From the NCBI RefSeq assembly GCF_024807225.1, contig NZ_JANUCO010000001.1:3906001-3970000 (forward strand): a stretch of 64,000 nt of DNA. The letters run 5' to 3'. Positions within the stretch are counted from its first letter, which is position 1. Every line of letters begins with the position of its first letter. A model generated the notes under the pieces. It was not told the origin of the DNA, made no database searches, and worked only from the letters and a program-made list of their open reading frames with translations. Source of the DNA: Chryseobacterium ginsenosidimutans (GTDB lineage Bacteria > Bacteroidota > Bacteroidia > Flavobacteriales > Weeksellaceae). Shown here one piece after another: positions 8,614-18,213 of this stretch. The translations under genes were made by a program, and so were the position numbers.

Positions 8614-9942
8614 TTATCCTTGATAATCATAATATCTTGCTCCTTTTAAAACTGGATTTTCCAGCTCTACATATTTCAAACCAAAACCTTTATAATTTTC
8701 ATTAACGGAAGTTTCCAATTGTTTTCTATGCAATTTTTCATAGGTTTCAAAATCAATTGCAGTTCTGTTTTTTAAGCTTTCAAATAAGTTCCATTTTTCA
8801 ACTACATTTTTCCAGTTCTCGGAAACTTTTCCGGCAAAAACTTTCGATTTCGAACCGCTTCCGTAGCCTAAAAATCCTATTTCCTGTCCTGCTAATTCTT
8901 CATTTTCATTGAAAGAAATCTGCAATGCGGAAAGTAGTGCCATAAAAATTGACGCGGTGTACATATTTCCGATTTCGGAAGATGCTCTTTGCGATTTTTC
9001 GATTTTATCATTGATAAACTGAATGTAATTATCAGATTTTGCCACCGCTTTTTGCTCTTCCGGAGTTTGGTAGGAAAGTCCGTTTTCTAAGCTGTAAATT
9101 TCCGTAAAAACTCTTTTCCCGTGGAAAGCATAAGGAAGGTGAAAAATAAGATATTTCCAGGCTTCATAAGGTTTATTTTTTCCTGTAATTTCTTTATAAT
9201 GGCTATAAGCTTCCCTGATTCTGTCCTGATAACATTGATTGGAATATTGCCCGTCGAAAACAGGTTCATCTGTAAAAACTTCAATTTTTTCAGGAAAATT
9301 TTCAGGAGCATTTGTTAAGTCTTCTTTTTTAAAATGACGTCTTGGTTTAAAAAAATCAAAGACACTTTCTGTAGCGATACCCCACTTGTTTTCAATTTCA
9401 ATTAAATCAGGTTTTGAAGACACTAAAACTGCAACCGCACCACCTCCTTGTGTATACTCTCCTGAAGAAGCCAGTTCGTATTTTGCGTAATCACTTGCGA
9501 TGACAACCGCCTTTTTATCAGGATTCACTCTTACAAAATCTAATGAATTATGAAGTGCATCCACCGCTCCGATACAGGCAAAAGTAAGATCTACAACATC
9601 ACAGTTTTTAAAACATCGTTCACCAAATTCTGCTTCCAGAACTTTCTCAACCATCTGCATCGCGTATGAAGCCGTAGGTTTTGCAGCATCCAATGCACTT
9701 TCTGTTCCCAGATAAATTCTTGCTATTTCTTTTGGATTGAGATTATAATCTTTAACCAGTTTTAGCAAAGCTTCTGCTGCAAAAGTTGCCGCATCTTCAT
9801 GTACATCGGCAAGTCCCATTTTGTGCAAACCCAACCCTTTTTCAAGTTTTTCGGGTTCTATCCCTCTTTTTTCTGCTAAATCTTTAATTTCCAAATATAA
9901 TGAAGGCACATAATAGCTTGCCGCCTCGATTCCAAAAGTCAT
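8614..9942 (-). CDS. mvaS: Hydroxymethylglutaryl-CoA synthase family protein
   Basis: A 442-residue thiolase-fold enzyme that condenses acetoacetyl-CoA and acetyl-CoA to HMG-CoA, the first committed step of the mevalonate route to isoprenoids. The catalytic residues are visible: glutamate in GTESALD (about 81), nucleophilic cysteine in FACIGA (about 123), and histidine in FHLPYAFHGK (about 268). GEYTQGGGAVAVLVSS and GYGSGSKSKVF complete the fold. It is monocistronic. Flavobacteria that use the mevalonate pathway carry such a gene. A polyketide-type HMGS is less likely because no PKS or ACP genes are near. Confidence 0.88.
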   Translation of the reverse strand: MTFGIEAASYYVPSLYLEIKDLAEKRGIEPEKLEKGLGLHKMGLADVHEDAATFAAEALLKLVKDYNLNPKEIARIYLGTESALDAAKPTASYAMQMVEKVLEAEFGERCFKNCDVVDLTFACIGAVDALHNSLDFVRVNPDKKAVVIASDYAKYELASSGEYTQGGGAVAVLVSSKPDLIEIENKWGIATESVFDFFKPRRHFKKEDLTNAPENFPEKIEVFTDEPVFDGQYSNQCYQDRIREAYSHYKEITGKNKPYEAWKYLIFHLPYAFHGKRVFTEIYSLENGLSYQTPEEQKAVAKSDNYIQFINDKIEKSQRASSEIGNMYTASIFMALLSALQISFNENEELAGQEIGFLGYGSGSKSKVFAGKVSENWKNVVEKWNLFESLKNRTAIDFETYEKLHRKQLETSVNENYKGFGLKYVELENPVLKGARYYDYQG

Positions 9943-10041
9943 ATTGTTTTAATTTTAATACGAATTTAAAAAATGTAAACGTTTAATCATATATGATTTT
10001 TACCAAATTTTCAGAAATTTTTGTATTATGTTGATTTAATC

Positions 10042-10070
10042 AAAAAAGGCATCCCATAAAGAGATACCTT
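10042..10070 (-). terminator. Terminator for the T9SS cargo gene
   Basis: On the minus strand AAGGTATCTC pairs with GGGATGCCTT (two G-U pairs) around TTTAT, followed by six T. It lies downstream of the stop at 10138. Confidence 0.65.
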
Positions 10071-10137
10071 GGTGTAAATTACTAGTGTATGAAGATTGCG
10101 ACTTCTTAATAAGTCATTAATTTTTTATGGTATTTTT

Positions 10138-10971
10138 TTAGTTTTTAATTACTTTAAACGTTTCAGTTCCTTTTTCAGTTTTACCGGAAATAATGTACAT
10201 CCCTTTATTCAAGGTAGAAACATCTATATTTCCCTGATCCGAATTCACTTTATGAGACTGAATTATTTTACCGGCTGCATCGTAAACCGCTATTTCCTGT
10301 ACTTTTTCTTTACTCGTAAAATTCAACACATCCTTCACAGGATTAGGATAATATTTAACTGATGATTTTGATGGATTTAAAACATCATTTACACTTAAAA
10401 CATCATTACTGATCGTAAAATTATCAATCAATGTAGAATATCCCTGAGCATTTTCACATTCAATAGCGATCTGATAAACATTCGGAGGAACGCCGATATT
10501 TCCAAAGAAATACCAAGAGCTAAAAGGCGGCTGGAAACCCATCACCGTACTCCATGGATCTGTCGCTGAAAATCGATAATAAATTCTTACCCAATTGGCA
10601 TTCGCACCCTGTTGTGGATTTATCAGATAAAAACTTATTTTCGGAGCGCTTAATCCAGCCGTGTTCAGTGGCGGACTTACCAGTTTTGTTTTGTCTGCGC
10701 TTGCAGAATTGGCAGGAAAATTGGCAAACTTAGTCCCTGCAAAAGCCGGAACTCCTACACTTCCTGTCGTTGCGCTTGACGAAAAAGTCCAGTTCATGGT
10801 GTTGGTTTCAAATACCTGTGTCCAGCTGGATCTGGTGGGAGAATCATCCTCAAAAGTTTCCGTCCATGGAAAGGTTGAAATTTGGGCATTTAGTCCCATT
10901 GTAGAAAAAATTGTCATCATCGAAAAAAGATATCGATTTTTAATTTTTCCAAAAGATAAATTTGTTTTCAT
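10138..10971 (-). CDS. Secreted T9SS type A sorting-domain protein, adhesin-like
   Basis: A 277-residue exported protein. A signal peptide occupies roughly the first 30 residues, ending near MGLNAQ. The middle (about 35-185) looks like a jelly-roll/MAM-like beta-sandwich (TETFEDDSPT, ISFYLINPQQGANANWVRIYYR). The C-terminal ~75 residues form a classic type A sorting domain: KYYPNPVKDVLNF, VYDAAGKIIQ, LNKGMYIISGKTEKG, TFKVIKN. It would be released or attached at the cell surface by the type IX machinery. The binding target is unknown. A similar small cargo gene lies at 42804. Confidence 0.85.
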   Translation of the reverse strand: MKTNLSFGKIKNRYLFSMMTIFSTMGLNAQISTFPWTETFEDDSPTRSSWTQVFETNTMNWTFSSSATTGSVGVPAFAGTKFANFPANSASADKTKLVSPPLNTAGLSAPKISFYLINPQQGANANWVRIYYRFSATDPWSTVMGFQPPFSSWYFFGNIGVPPNVYQIAIECENAQGYSTLIDNFTISNDVLSVNDVLNPSKSSVKYYPNPVKDVLNFTSKEKVQEIAVYDAAGKIIQSHKVNSDQGNIDVSTLNKGMYIISGKTEKGTETFKVIKN

Positions 10972-11085
10972 AGAATTTATTTAATTATAAATTAGACAAC
11001 AAATCTATGATTATAAAATATAATAATTAACAATTTAACTAAAAAATTAAATTTAAATTAATAAAACATTATTATGAAAATAAAA

Positions 11086-11113
11086 ATAACCGCTATAAAA
11101 ATAACGGTTATCA
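11086..11113 (-). terminator. Terminator for the M1 peptidase operon
   Basis: ataaccgctat (11086-11096) and ataacggttat (11101-11111) pair with one G-U on the minus strand around a 4-base loop, followed by TTTTATTTT. Confidence 0.65.
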
Positions 11114-11144
11114 TATTTTTTCAATACATTATCTTGAATTGAAA

Positions 11145-13657
11145 TTATTTAAAATCTTCAATGGATTTATTGATGGCATCAATCTGTTTGTTAATACTTG
11201 CAGCACTTTGAGGGTTTTGTTTCAAAAGATCCATCTTTTTACTTAAACCGTCTTTCAGCATCTGAGTTATCATCATTTTCACCTGCGGATTATCTCCCAT
11301 CTGTCCTTTTGCCTGACTCACCATTTTTGTAATGCTTTCTGTTGCTTTCAGGTTATCAGAAGTCATAATCCAATTAAATCCTTCTTCTGCCGCTTTTCCC
11401 AACTCAGGATTTTGGAATTTGATGAAAGGATAAAATGCTGCAACCTGAGCAATATTCGACATTTGAGAAGTCACTTTATTTTTAACGATAATAGGTAGCA
11501 ACTTGCTTAATAAATTTTCAGGAGCGCCTTCCAAATCAATTTTATCAGCCAAAGCACTTGCTTTCGAAGGATCTATATCGACAATTGCACTTACGGAAAC
11601 TCCCTTTCACTGCATTTGAAACCGCATTTACTCCTTTTTCGAAAATCGGAAGATATTTCTTGTCTTTTGTTTTTGCCAAAGCAGAAATCGCTGCTGCCTG
11701 AACCAATGTTTTAGGATCATTCGTTAGTTTTTCAACATCCGAACCTAATGCTTTGAATTGTTCTGCATTCGATAAATCCATTAATTGCAACGCCTTGATT
11801 TTTGTTCTGAAGTAAGGATCTTTCAACGCTGCTGCCAATAATTTTGTTGCTGCCGGATTTTTACCCACCTGATCTTTAATCCCGTTTAAAGCATTGTATC
11901 TGCTCTTAAATTCCTTAGAACCTGCGAACTGCATTAAGTTTTGCTCCGGAGTTTTTGTGTCGCTAATATCTGCAACCAGAATTCCGTCTGCATTGATATT
12001 TACTAAATCTGCATTTTTAGAAACATCAAAATTGAAGGTGCTTTTTGCTTCCGCATTTACCCACACATTGTATCTTTTTGGTTTTCCGTTGTCGTAAACA
12101 TCGATTGCCAAAGGAAACTGGAACGGTTGCTCCTGTGTTTGCTCGATGGTAACAGCAATTTGTTTTTTAACAGGTTCGAAAGTATAAGAATATTTAAGCT
12201 TAGGATTTCCGCTTCCGAAATACCATTGATTGAAGAACCAATTCAGGTCTCTTCCTGAAACTTTTTCTAATGATAATCTTAATTGGTGAGCTTCTCCGTT
12301 CTGATATTCATTTGTTTTTAAATAATCATTTAATCCAGCGAAGAAAGCATCGTCACCCAAATAATTTCTCAACATATGAAGAATTCCGCCTCCTTTTTGG
12401 TAGGTTACCAAATCAAAAACATCTTCACGAGAATCATAATCGAATCTTACCAAGTCTTTCTTAAAATCAGCAGGATTATGAATGTAATTGTTCACATCTT
12501 TCATCTGGTGATAATCTGCCTGATCTTTTCCGTATTTATATTCGTTCCAAAGGTATTCTGAATAGTTCGCAAAAGATTCATTTACCGTAAGATTACTCCA
12601 ACTTTCTGCCGTCACCAAATCTCCAAACCATTGGTGGAATAATTCGTGAGCAATCGTATCTTCCCAAGTATTTTCGTCGATTAATTGTCCCGGTTTTTGT
12701 AAAATATCACTTCCGTGAAGCGTTGCCGTTGTATTTTCCATTGCTCCACTCACGTAATCTCTTCCCGAAATTTGCGCATATTTTGCCCAAGGATAGTCGT
12801 AACCCAGCTTTTTAGAGAAAAACTCGATCATTTCCGGCGTATTTCCGTAGATCTGTTTTGCGTAAGGTTCGTATTCTTTTTCAATATAATAATCAACAGG
12901 AATATTTCTCCATTTATCTTTTACGATCGCATATTCACCAACTCCCATGAAGAAAAGATACGTTGAATGTCTTTTATCCATCACCCAATGATCTGTTCTT
13001 AAGCCATTTGCTTCTTTCTGAGAATCTTTTAACAAACCGTTTGAAAGCGTCACGTATTTATCAGGAACCGTCATGTAGATTTCCTCAGTTGTTTTCTGAT
13101 TAGATTTATCAATTGTCGGGAAACCATGCAGAAGAAGATTCTGTTTCACCCTGCGTCCATATTTGTGTCGGTTTATCAGGATCTTTTCCTTGAGCATTGA
13201 TGAAATACAGACCTTTTGCATCATTAATTGCCGCACTTCCCTGTTGTTTCACTTCGTTTGGACGAGAAGTATATTTGATGTAAACCGTATAATCCTGATT
13301 TTTCTGGTAGGTTTTATCTAAACTAATTGTCAATACATCATCCTTATAATCGTATTTTAAAGGAGATTTTTTACCATTCATATCCAAAGCTACTTCATGA
13401 ATCAACATTCCTTTTGCATCAAGTGTCAATTCGTTCGTCGGATAGAAAAAAGGAGCAGCAGTCAGCCATTCTTCTCCGTTCATTTGTTCCTTTTGATAGT
13501 CGAAATTTACTTTAAGTTTGGTATGTTTTAGTTCCGTCACTTTCGTGTGAGTAGCTCTGTAGACTTTGTCTCTGCCTGAAGTTTCGGTTTGCGCTGCTAC
13601 ATTTGTGGAAAAGAAAATCCCACCCAAAAGAGCAATCGATAAAATGGCTTTGTTCAT
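11145..13657 (-). CDS. M1-family zinc aminopeptidase, secreted (two frameshifts)
   Basis: About 836 residues when the frame is restored. A signal peptide comes first (SIALLGGIFFSTNVAAQ). An N-terminal beta domain follows, then the catalytic domain with GAMEN (substrate N-terminus recognition) and HELFHQWFGD, the HExxH zinc site, with the downstream NESFAN glutamate. C-terminal HEAT-like repeats end near NKQIDAINKSIEDFK. Two single-base insertions interrupt it: at 13118-13123, where the repair gives WFPTIDKSN, and at about 11595-11604, where it rejoins VKG to VSAIVDIDPS. It overlaps the stop of the preceding antitoxin-like gene by one base. It likely trims peptides in the periplasm. Confidence 0.88.
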
Positions 13658-13887
13658 TATTTTTTTGAATTATTTTTTGTTAAAATGTCGAAAATATCAT
13701 TGACTACCGTTTCGTAATCTCCTTTTTTAAACTGTTCTTTCGTTTTATTAAAAGCCTTTTTCAGTTCGCTCTCAGGATTTTCGTCGTCGATGATTTCTAC
13801 GGAATCTACTCCTTTCATCTGAAGAATTGCATTTTTCAACGCTTCAAGATCGGCAGTTTCTTCGGTATTGATTTTTAAATATTTCAT
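13657..13887 (-). CDS. Small antitoxin-like protein without an adjacent toxin
   Basis: A 76-residue protein starting MKYLKINTEETADLEAL. Its plan resembles the 80-residue antitoxin at 15596-15838: an N-terminal strand with acidic residues, a 'QMKGVDSVEI' segment matching 'QIKGITNIEI', and an alkaline helix (FNKTKEQFKKGDYETVVNDIFDIL) near the end. It sits 4 bases after the serine hydrolase stop and overlaps the M1 peptidase start by one base, so it is translated within an operon. No toxin gene adjoins it. It may be a solitary antitoxin-like regulator or an unrelated small conserved protein. I chose the start at 13887 because longer in-frame upstream sequence overlaps the hydrolase gene. Confidence 0.65.
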   Translation of the reverse strand: MKYLKINTEETADLEALKNAILQMKGVDSVEIIDDENPESELKKAFNKTKEQFKKGDYETVVNDIFDILTKNNSKK

Positions 13888-13891
13888 TGTA

Positions 13892-15229
13892 TTATTCTTT
13901 TGTGAAAGTGTTTTTTGTGCCTCCCTGCATAATGATAAACTGATTTTTTGCAGCGAAAAACTCAATGACAATACCGGCTTGATCAAATTTAAATCTCGTA
14001 TTTGAAGTCGCTTCCAACGGAAATGCACCTTGTCCCGTTGCTTGTGCCATCAGTTTTTTGTCTTTGATAAAGATATTAATTTTTAAAGGGACATCCGGAG
14101 AAGAATACGTTCCTGCATATTTTTGAAGCTCGTTTTCCGGAATTTCCAATGTCTTGAAATTAGGCATTTTAAAGTCTTTTCCCATCGCTGTTTCAATCAT
14201 TTTAATCGAAATTTCGTTGGTATCCATATCCGATTGATTGGTGCTAAAAGCTACCGCAACTTTCAGATCAGGAAAATAAAACAACGCCGAACTGAATTTA
14301 TCAATTCCGCCTGTATGACCGAATCCCCAATAGGTATCGAACGGAACTTTCACCAAACCGTATCCATAATCATCAATGAAGTTTTTCATTTTCGCCAGAC
14401 TTTCCTTTTTAACTAATTTTCCTTGTTCCAAACCAAGAATAAATTTCAAAAGCTCAGTCGGCGTTGAAATAATACTTCCCGCACCAATCGGAATACTCAT
14501 GTCTGTTTCAGATGAAATTTCGTATTTACCGTTGGTAAACTGATAAGATTTTGCCTGGTTTTTTGAGGTGTCAATTTTTCCTCCGGCTTCTGTTAACGTT
14601 AATTTTAAAGGTCTTGCAATTTTATCTTTAATTAATTCTGCATAAGATTTTTTGTATACTTTTTCAAGAATAAAACCTAGCAAAATATAGTTCGAATTGC
14701 TGTATTCGTGCTTTGAACCGGGCTCAAAATCGCTTTTGTATTTTTTAATAATATTGACTAAACTACTTTCTGTCTGAGGTTTTGTATTGTATTGCCAATA
14801 TTCTGCTTCATTCGTCAAATTGTGAATTCCTGTTCTGTGTTGCAGCAAATTTTCAATGGTGATTTTATCTGCATTGGGAATTTCAGGGTAAAAATCTGAC
14901 AGTTTTTTGTCTAAAGAAATCTTTTTATCTTCCACAGCTTTCATCATCAAAACCGCTGTAAAAGTCTTACTGATCGAGCCAATTCGATATTGCGTATTCA
15001 TATTGGCTTTTTGTTGCTTTTCAACATCGGAAAATCCAACCACTTTCAAAAAAGTCGGCTGATTGTTTTCTGCAATCGCAAAACTTCCCATCACTTTATG
15101 ATGCACAAACAAGGAATCAAAGTAGTTCCCAAGCTTTTCTTTTACATTTTTTTGAGAAAAAGCGGTACTCGAAATACCGATTACTGAGAGAAAAAGTAAC
15201 TTTTTCAACATATTCTGAAGTTTCATCAA
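13892..15229 (-). CDS. Serine hydrolase of the beta-lactamase / penicillin-binding class C fold
   Basis: A 445-residue exported protein with a signal peptide (about residues 1-25, ending TAFSQ). The beta-lactamase domain has the SxxK tetrad SISK (about 85-88), the YxN motif YSN (about 176-178), and HTGG for the KTG-like third motif. A C-terminal lipocalin-like domain (about 350-445) is common in this group of esterases, D-aminopeptidases and carboxypeptidases. There is no evidence that it hydrolyses antibiotics. First gene of a three-gene operon with an antitoxin-like gene and the M1 peptidase, which hints at periplasmic peptide processing. Confidence 0.88.
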   Translation of the reverse strand: MMKLQNMLKKLLFLSVIGISSTAFSQKNVKEKLGNYFDSLFVHHKVMGSFAIAENNQPTFLKVVGFSDVEKQQKANMNTQYRIGSISKTFTAVLMMKAVEDKKISLDKKLSDFYPEIPNADKITIENLLQHRTGIHNLTNEAEYWQYNTKPQTESSLVNIIKKYKSDFEPGSKHEYSNSNYILLGFILEKVYKKSYAELIKDKIARPLKLTLTEAGGKIDTSKNQAKSYQFTNGKYEISSETDMSIPIGAGSIISTPTELLKFILGLEQGKLVKKESLAKMKNFIDDYGYGLVKVPFDTYWGFGHTGGIDKFSSALFYFPDLKVAVAFSTNQSDMDTNEISIKMIETAMGKDFKMPNFKTLEIPENELQKYAGTYSSPDVPLKINIFIKDKKLMAQATGQGAFPLEATSNTRFKFDQAGIVIEFFAAKNQFIIMQGGTKNTFTKE

Positions 15230-15293
15230 TAGGTTGAAAAATTTCAGGAGATGTTACAAAAAAAATGAAGTTTTAGGCTTCACTTTTTAGTTT

Positions 15294-15599
15294 TTATTTA
15301 TTAAGAAAATATTTTAATTTTATTGGATCTTGTTTACAGTTCCAAAATAATTTAACTACTATCTCGTCTGTTTTGATTTCATAAATCAACTTAATTTGCT
15401 TTTTACCAATAAGCGTATATTTTATATTTGGAAATTTTTCTAAAGATGGATGTTTTACAATGTCATCAATTATTGTCTGTCGGAATTTTTTAATATCATT
15501 TTCTAAAACAGTAATTTCTTTTGCCGTCCATTTAGCTTTCAGAAAATCTATAATTTCGTCCAACGATATTCTCGCAGTTTCGGAAATTGTTATTTTCAT
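15294..15599 (-). CDS. RelE/ParE-family toxin
   Basis: A 101-residue basic protein with the ParE-like layout: ITISETARISLDEIIDFL helix, a second helix, then strands IKYTLIGKKQIKLIYEIKTDEIVVKLFWNCKQDPIKL. Members either cleave ribosome-bound mRNA or inhibit gyrase; the sequence alone does not decide which. It overlaps the antitoxin gene by 4 bases (ATGA), a hallmark of toxin-antitoxin operons. Confidence 0.8.
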   Translation of the reverse strand: MKITISETARISLDEIIDFLKAKWTAKEITVLENDIKKFRQTIIDDIVKHPSLEKFPNIKYTLIGKKQIKLIYEIKTDEIVVKLFWNCKQDPIKLKYFLNK

Positions 15600-15838
15600 T
15601 TTTTATTAAATATTTCATTTAATAAATCATCCGTCAGTTCCTGAGTTTTCCCGTTTTTGTAATCATTCTCACTTTGCTCCATTACTTTTGCAAAATATTC
15701 CGAATTTTCAATTTCATCCCAAGAATATGTTTTATCATTTTCGGAAATCTCAATATTAGTAATCCCTTTTATTTGTGATAAAAGCTTTTTGATGAAAGGA
15801 ACATCTGCATATTCGTCTAAACTGATTTTAATTTCCAT
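15596..15838 (-). CDS. Antitoxin of the RelE/ParE-type module
   Basis: An 80-residue acidic protein immediately upstream of, and overlapping, the toxin gene. It begins MEIKISLDEYADVPFIKKLL and ends with a helix (QELTDDLLNEIFNKK) likely to wrap the toxin. No standard DNA-binding fold (RHH, Phd, HTH) is obvious, so autoregulation is uncertain. It resembles the small protein at 13657-13887. Confidence 0.7.
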   Translation of the reverse strand: MEIKISLDEYADVPFIKKLLSQIKGITNIEISENDKTYSWDEIENSEYFAKVMEQSENDYKNGKTQELTDDLLNEIFNKK

Positions 15839-15883
15839 AATTTCTGTATTTATATCAAAGTTAATGAAATTATTACTAAAAAA

Positions 15884-16678
15884 TTAAATCGCAACAGGTG
15901 CTTTAATTCCCGGATGCGGATCATAGTTTTCCAGTGTAAAATCTTCAAAATCGAAACCGAAAATATCTTTAATTTCAGGATTTAGTTTCATAGTAGGAAG
16001 CGGTCTTGTCTCTCTTGACAATTGTTTATTTACCTGTTCAAAATGATTATTATAAATATGAACATCACCAAAACTGTGAACATAATCACCAACTTCAAGA
16101 TCACAAACCTGCGCAACCATCATCAATAACAACGCATAACTCGCAATATTAAAAGGTACTCCCAGGAAAACATCGGCACTTCTCTGATACAATTGAAGCG
16201 ACAATTTTCCATCTGCCACATAAAACTGAAATAACGCATGACAAGGCGCCAAAGCCATATTAGGAATCTCCGCAACGTTCCATGCAGAAACGATCAATCT
16301 TCGGGAATCTGGATTTTTTTTAATTTGGTCAATCACTTCTGTAATCTGATCAACAACCTTTCCGTTTGCACCGTTCCAGCTTCTCCATTGAGCGCCATAA
16401 ACAGGTCCTAAATCTCCATTTTCATTTGCCCATTCGTCCCAGATTGAAACTCCGTTGTCTTTTAAATATTTGATGTTGGTATCGCCTTTTAAAAACCAAA
16501 GTAATTCATAGATAATAGATTTCAAATGCACTTTTTTAGTCGTTACCAAAGGAAAACCCTTCGACAGATCATACCTCAACTGATATCCGAAAACACTCTT
16601 TGTTCCCGTTCCCGTTCTGTCGGTTTTCTCTGTTCCGTTATCTAAAATATGTTGTAAGAGGTCTAAGTAATTTTGCAT
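15884..16678 (-). CDS. thyA: Thymidylate synthase
   Basis: A 264-residue cytosolic enzyme that methylates dUMP to dTMP with methylenetetrahydrofolate. The length matches the E. coli enzyme. Visible motifs are DRTGTGTKS (phosphate-binding loop), the catalytic cysteine at 146 in LAPCHALFQFYV, QRSADVFLGVPFNIASYA, and HIYNNHFEQV. The ending YDPHPGIKAPVAI is the usual C-terminus. No dfrA neighbour follows; upstream there is a divergent exporter operon. Confidence 0.97.
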   Translation of the reverse strand: MQNYLDLLQHILDNGTEKTDRTGTGTKSVFGYQLRYDLSKGFPLVTTKKVHLKSIIYELLWFLKGDTNIKYLKDNGVSIWDEWANENGDLGPVYGAQWRSWNGANGKVVDQITEVIDQIKKNPDSRRLIVSAWNVAEIPNMALAPCHALFQFYVADGKLSLQLYQRSADVFLGVPFNIASYALLLMMVAQVCDLEVGDYVHSFGDVHIYNNHFEQVNKQLSRETRPLPTMKLNPEIKDIFGFDFEDFTLENYDPHPGIKAPVAI

Positions 16679-16884
16679 TGCACTGAAATTTTATCGTTAA
16701 AAACCGCCGTTGATTTTTTGCAAAATAAAGGATTTTTAATTGAAAAAAGTTCTTTTATAATTGGAAAATAAAAATCTGTAACGATAGAAAAAAGCAATAC
16801 TTCTATAAAATCGGGCTGTTCGTCTAATAGTTTTGATATTCTTTATGATATGGGGCAACTTTGTCACTGTAAATCAGAAAGACA

Positions 16885-18190
16885 ATGAAAAAATACATCA
16901 CCATAGCGCTCTTCATCGGAATTCTGGCTCCGGCTCAAAAAGTATGGACGCTTCAGGATTGTCTTGATTATGCAGTAGAAAATAACATTACGGTTAAAAA
17001 GACCGTTCTCGACAAAACGACTGCCCAACTGAATTATCAGCAGCAGAAAAACAATAAACTTCCAACCATTTACGGTTTCTTCTTCATTGGGATTGACGAA
17101 CGGTTCGAGTATTGACCCGATCACAAGTAGTTTCGTGAATCAGAATATTTTATCAAACAGTTTCGGAATAAGTGGAAACATTGCCATTTATCAGGGAAAT
17201 AAACTGAATCTGCAGATCGAACAGAATAAAATGATTTTAGATCAATCTTCTTTGTATCAAAAACAGGCGGAAAATAATATTGTTCTGAATGTTCTGCAAA
17301 CGTATCTACAGTCATTATATTATTATGAAGGCATTGAAATCGCCAATTACACCGCCAATTCTTCCGCTCAGGAACTGAAACTGACTCAAACTAAATATAA
17401 AAACGGAGCGATCTCAAAACTGGATCTCGCAGACGTGGAAACTCAGAATGCACAGAATCAATATACGGTTGTAAGCAGTCAAAACCTTTACAATCAGCAG
17501 GTTTTAAAATTAAAACAATTGTTAGAACTCGATCCGAGTGTAGATTTTGAAATTGAAAAAACATCACTTCCTGATATTGAAGAAATCATTCCGGATAAGC
17601 AGCAGGTTTTTGCTCAGGCAACGGAAAATCTTCCCGATCTTAAAATTTATGATGCTCAGAATGAAATTTTAAACAAAGCATTACAGATTACAAAAGCAGG
17701 ATACAAACCTACGCTTTCTGCAACAGCCGGCTTGAATACAGGTTTTACAAGCACTCAGGATTTTACTTATTTTAATCAGGTTAAAAATAATTTCAATAAA
17801 TCTGTCGGGCTTTCATTAAACGTTCCGATTTTCTCAAAGAAACAGAACAATACGAATGTTGAATTGGCGAAAATTGATATTCAACAAAATCAATTAGATA
17901 AAATAAGTGCAGGAAAAACGTTGTATTCAAGTATTGAAACGGCTTGGCAAAATGCGATTGCGAATCAGGCTCAGCAAAAATCTTCTAAAGTAGCGAGAGA
18001 TAATGCCAAACTTTCTTACGATTTATCCAACAAGAAATTTGAATTCGGAGGACTGACAACAACAGAACTTTCTGTAAGCAGAAATACCTATCTCACCAAC
18101 GAACAGACCTACATACAATCTAAATATATGGCGGTTCTGTACACCCAACTCCTGAATTTTTATCAGGGAAAAGTACTAACGACGAACTAA
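16885..18190 (+). CDS. TolC-family outer-membrane efflux protein (frameshifted)
   Basis: About 434 residues after repair, with a signal peptide (ALFIGILAPAQ). Paired OEP repeats form the beta-barrel and periplasmic alpha-tunnel: WTLQDCLDYAVENN at the start, long coiled segments such as LKLTQTKYKNGAISKLDLADVE, and FEFGGLTTTELSVSRNTYL. An extra T in TTT at 17076-17078 splits it; repair gives PTIYGSSSLGLTNGSSIDP. First gene of an operon with a MacA-like adaptor, an ABC ATPase and a MacB-like permease, so it should be the outer-membrane duct of a tripartite exporter. Confidence 0.88.
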
Positions 18191-18213
18191 AATAACAGGA
18201 AAATATCAAAATT

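Noticed and set aside
11145..13657. Three separate genes instead of one M1 peptidase
   Set aside because: The three frames join into one continuous family-length peptidase with two one-base corrections; each piece alone lacks a domain boundary at its break.
13892..15229. Antibiotic-resistance beta-lactamase
   Set aside because: The fold and SxxK/YxN motifs are shared by many esterases and peptidases, and the C-terminal lipocalin-like extension fits those better than AmpC.
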